Positions 6,490-7,299 of a DNA stretch of 7,299 nt are shown here, piece after piece. The stretch's first letter is position 1. Every line of letters starts with the position of its first letter. A program made the position numbers and the translations under genes. The DNA is from Proteiniphilum sp. (GTDB lineage: Bacteria; Bacteroidota; Bacteroidia; Bacteroidales; Dysgonomonadaceae), in the NCBI GenBank assembly GCA_031284475.1, contig JAISZV010000191.1:1-7299 (forward strand), written 5' to 3'. A model generated the notes under the pieces. The model made no database searches. It worked only from the letters and a program-made list of their open reading frames with translations, and had not been told where the DNA came from.

Positions 6490-7299
6490 TTACTCGGTGA
6501 TGAACACCTCGTTCTCTTCTATCCGGTATTGGATAGGCGCTAAATAACTAAGTATATCGAGCACCTCTTCCAATGTTTCTCCCCTATTGATGACGTACCG
6601 GTAACGCCTGTCAGCCAATCTTTTGGATTCAAGATTGATGTGTACGTCATATATAAGGCTCAGCTTATCGGCAATTTCACGTAATGTGGCATTTTCAAAC
6701 GTTATTTGATCAAGATGCCAGGAGGTAAATGTATTGACGTTTACCGTGGAGACGGTGTAATTGTTGCTTTTTGCAGTATAAAGCACCTTTTCGCCCGGCG
6801 ACATCTTAAAAACATCTTTTCCCCGGTTATTCAGCAGTACTACTTTTCCTGATACAAGTATTGTTTCCACCTGTTGGTTTTCATCGTCTACTGAGAGGTT
6901 GAAAGAGGTGCCGGTTACCTTTACGTTCATATAGGGCGTAGTTACCATGAACGGTGATTCGGGATTTTTCTTCACATCAAAATACGCCATTCCTTTTAGT
7001 GCGATTTTACGGCCTGACGGTGAAAATGATTCCGGGACCTGCAATTCGGAGGAGGCGCTAAGCCAAACCGTAGAGCCGTCGGATAGTTCTATTTTTTTGA
7101 TTGATTCGTTTTCCGAAACGGTAATTGCAGTATATTTTTCGGCCGATAGCTGCATCCATCCAAAGATAGAGAGCGAAACAAGGAGCAGGACCGCGGCCGC
7201 ATACCGGGAGAATTGAAGAACCCGGCGGCGTGTTGCGCGGCGGTTGATCTTTGCTTGGGTGCGGGAAAGGGCCAAAGCCGTTTCGGCTACGGTATTACG
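6490..7299 (-). CDS. FecR-type anti-sigma factor (FecR domain + DUF4974-like region), partial, N-terminus beyond right edge
   Basis: The last 269 residues are visible. The frame stays open to the window edge, so the real start lies outside; the TTG at 7275 is not a credible start because FecR proteins carry a cytoplasmic sigma-binding region of some tens of residues before the membrane helix. In visible-fragment numbering, a basic stretch (about 17-32) leads into one membrane helix (about 33-51, YAAAVLLLVSLSIFGWM). A periplasmic FecR domain follows at about 60-157, with LSDGSTVWLSASSEL, GMAYFDVKKNPESPF and VKVTGTSFNL. A C-terminal DUF4974/STN-like region at about 190-267 starts near WHLDQITFENATLREIAD. 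The protein would hold an ECF sigma factor inactive at the inner membrane until the STN domain of the transporter signals. It ends 150 bp upstream of the susC-type start in the same direction, so the pair is probably cognate. The expected ECF sigma gene should lie just beyond the right edge. Nothing appears broken. Confidence 0.93.
   Translation of the reverse strand, partial: RNTVAETALALSRTQAKINRRATRRRVLQFSRYAAAVLLLVSLSIFGWMQLSAEKYTAITVSENESIKKIELSDGSTVWLSASSELQVPESFSPSGRKIALKGMAYFDVKKNPESPFMVTTPYMNVKVTGTSFNLSVDDENQQVETILVSGKVVLLNNRGKDVFKMSPGEKVLYTAKSNNYTVSTVNVNTFTSWHLDQITFENATLREIADKLSLIYDVHINLESKRLADRRYRYVINRGETLEEVLDILSYLAPIQYRIEENEVFITE

Noticed and set aside
7273..7275. TTG codon as the start of the FecR-type gene
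   Set aside because: The frame continues open to base 7299, and the family needs a cytoplasmic N-terminal region before the membrane helix, so the gene is partial and starts outside the window.
1..7299. Frequent TTCCGG/CCGG motifs scattered through the window as a possible dispersed repeat
   Set aside because: They occur within codons of all genes, without fixed spacing or longer shared sequence, so they look like codon-usage effects.
1..7299. Mobile element, CRISPR array, tRNA or rRNA
   Set aside because: No transposase-like ORF, terminal repeats, regularly spaced repeats or RNA-gene-like segment is visible; nearly all sequence is taken up by the five coding regions.

Overview
The window is one co-directional block on the minus strand of a Bacteroidota (most likely Bacteroidales) genome. 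It reads as the core of a polysaccharide/glycan utilization locus (PUL) with its own regulator. The assignment rests on the adjacent SusC/SusD pair, the Bacteroidota-type FecR regulator with a C-terminal DUF4974-like region, the lipoproteins with short intergenic gaps, and the A/T-rich start regions without Shine-Dalgarno sequences. I cannot name the genus from this sequence.

In transcription order (right to left): (1) 7299-6490, a FecR-type anti-sigma factor whose N-terminus runs off the right edge. (2) A 150-bp A/T-rich gap, 6489-6340, the only gap long enough to hold a promoter. It contains a direct repeat spaced 22 bp apart and two small palindromes. (3) 6339-2938, a SusC/RagA TonB-dependent outer-membrane transporter with an N-terminal STN signalling domain. 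(4) 2916-1285, a SusD/RagB-type lipoprotein. (5) 1251-229, a GH18-family lipoprotein with an intact DGxDxDxE catalytic motif. (6) 213-1, the start of another lipoprotein, resembling the DUF1735 (BT_3987-like N-terminal) family and cut by the left edge. Gaps inside the susC-to-DUF1735 run are only 21, 33 and 15 bp, so these four genes look like one transcription unit.

Proposed joint function (inference from family knowledge): the GH18 protein, and perhaps the left-edge protein, cleave or bind a GlcNAc-containing glycan at the cell surface. The best guess is N-glycans of host glycoproteins, with chitin-type oligosaccharides as the alternative. SusD and SusC then capture and import the product. 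Ligand binding would be reported through the STN domain of SusC to the periplasmic part of FecR, releasing an ECF sigma factor (expected just beyond the right edge, not visible) that activates the operon.

This architecture is known in outline, and nothing here requires a wholly new system. The points most worth a second look are the matching STN-like domains of FecR and SusC, the candidate FecR self-cleavage site, the repeats upstream of susC, and the two candidate endoglycosidase/glycan-binding lipoproteins. The plus strand shows only ORFs that shadow the minus-strand genes. I see no RNA gene, insertion sequence, CRISPR array or convincing terminator.
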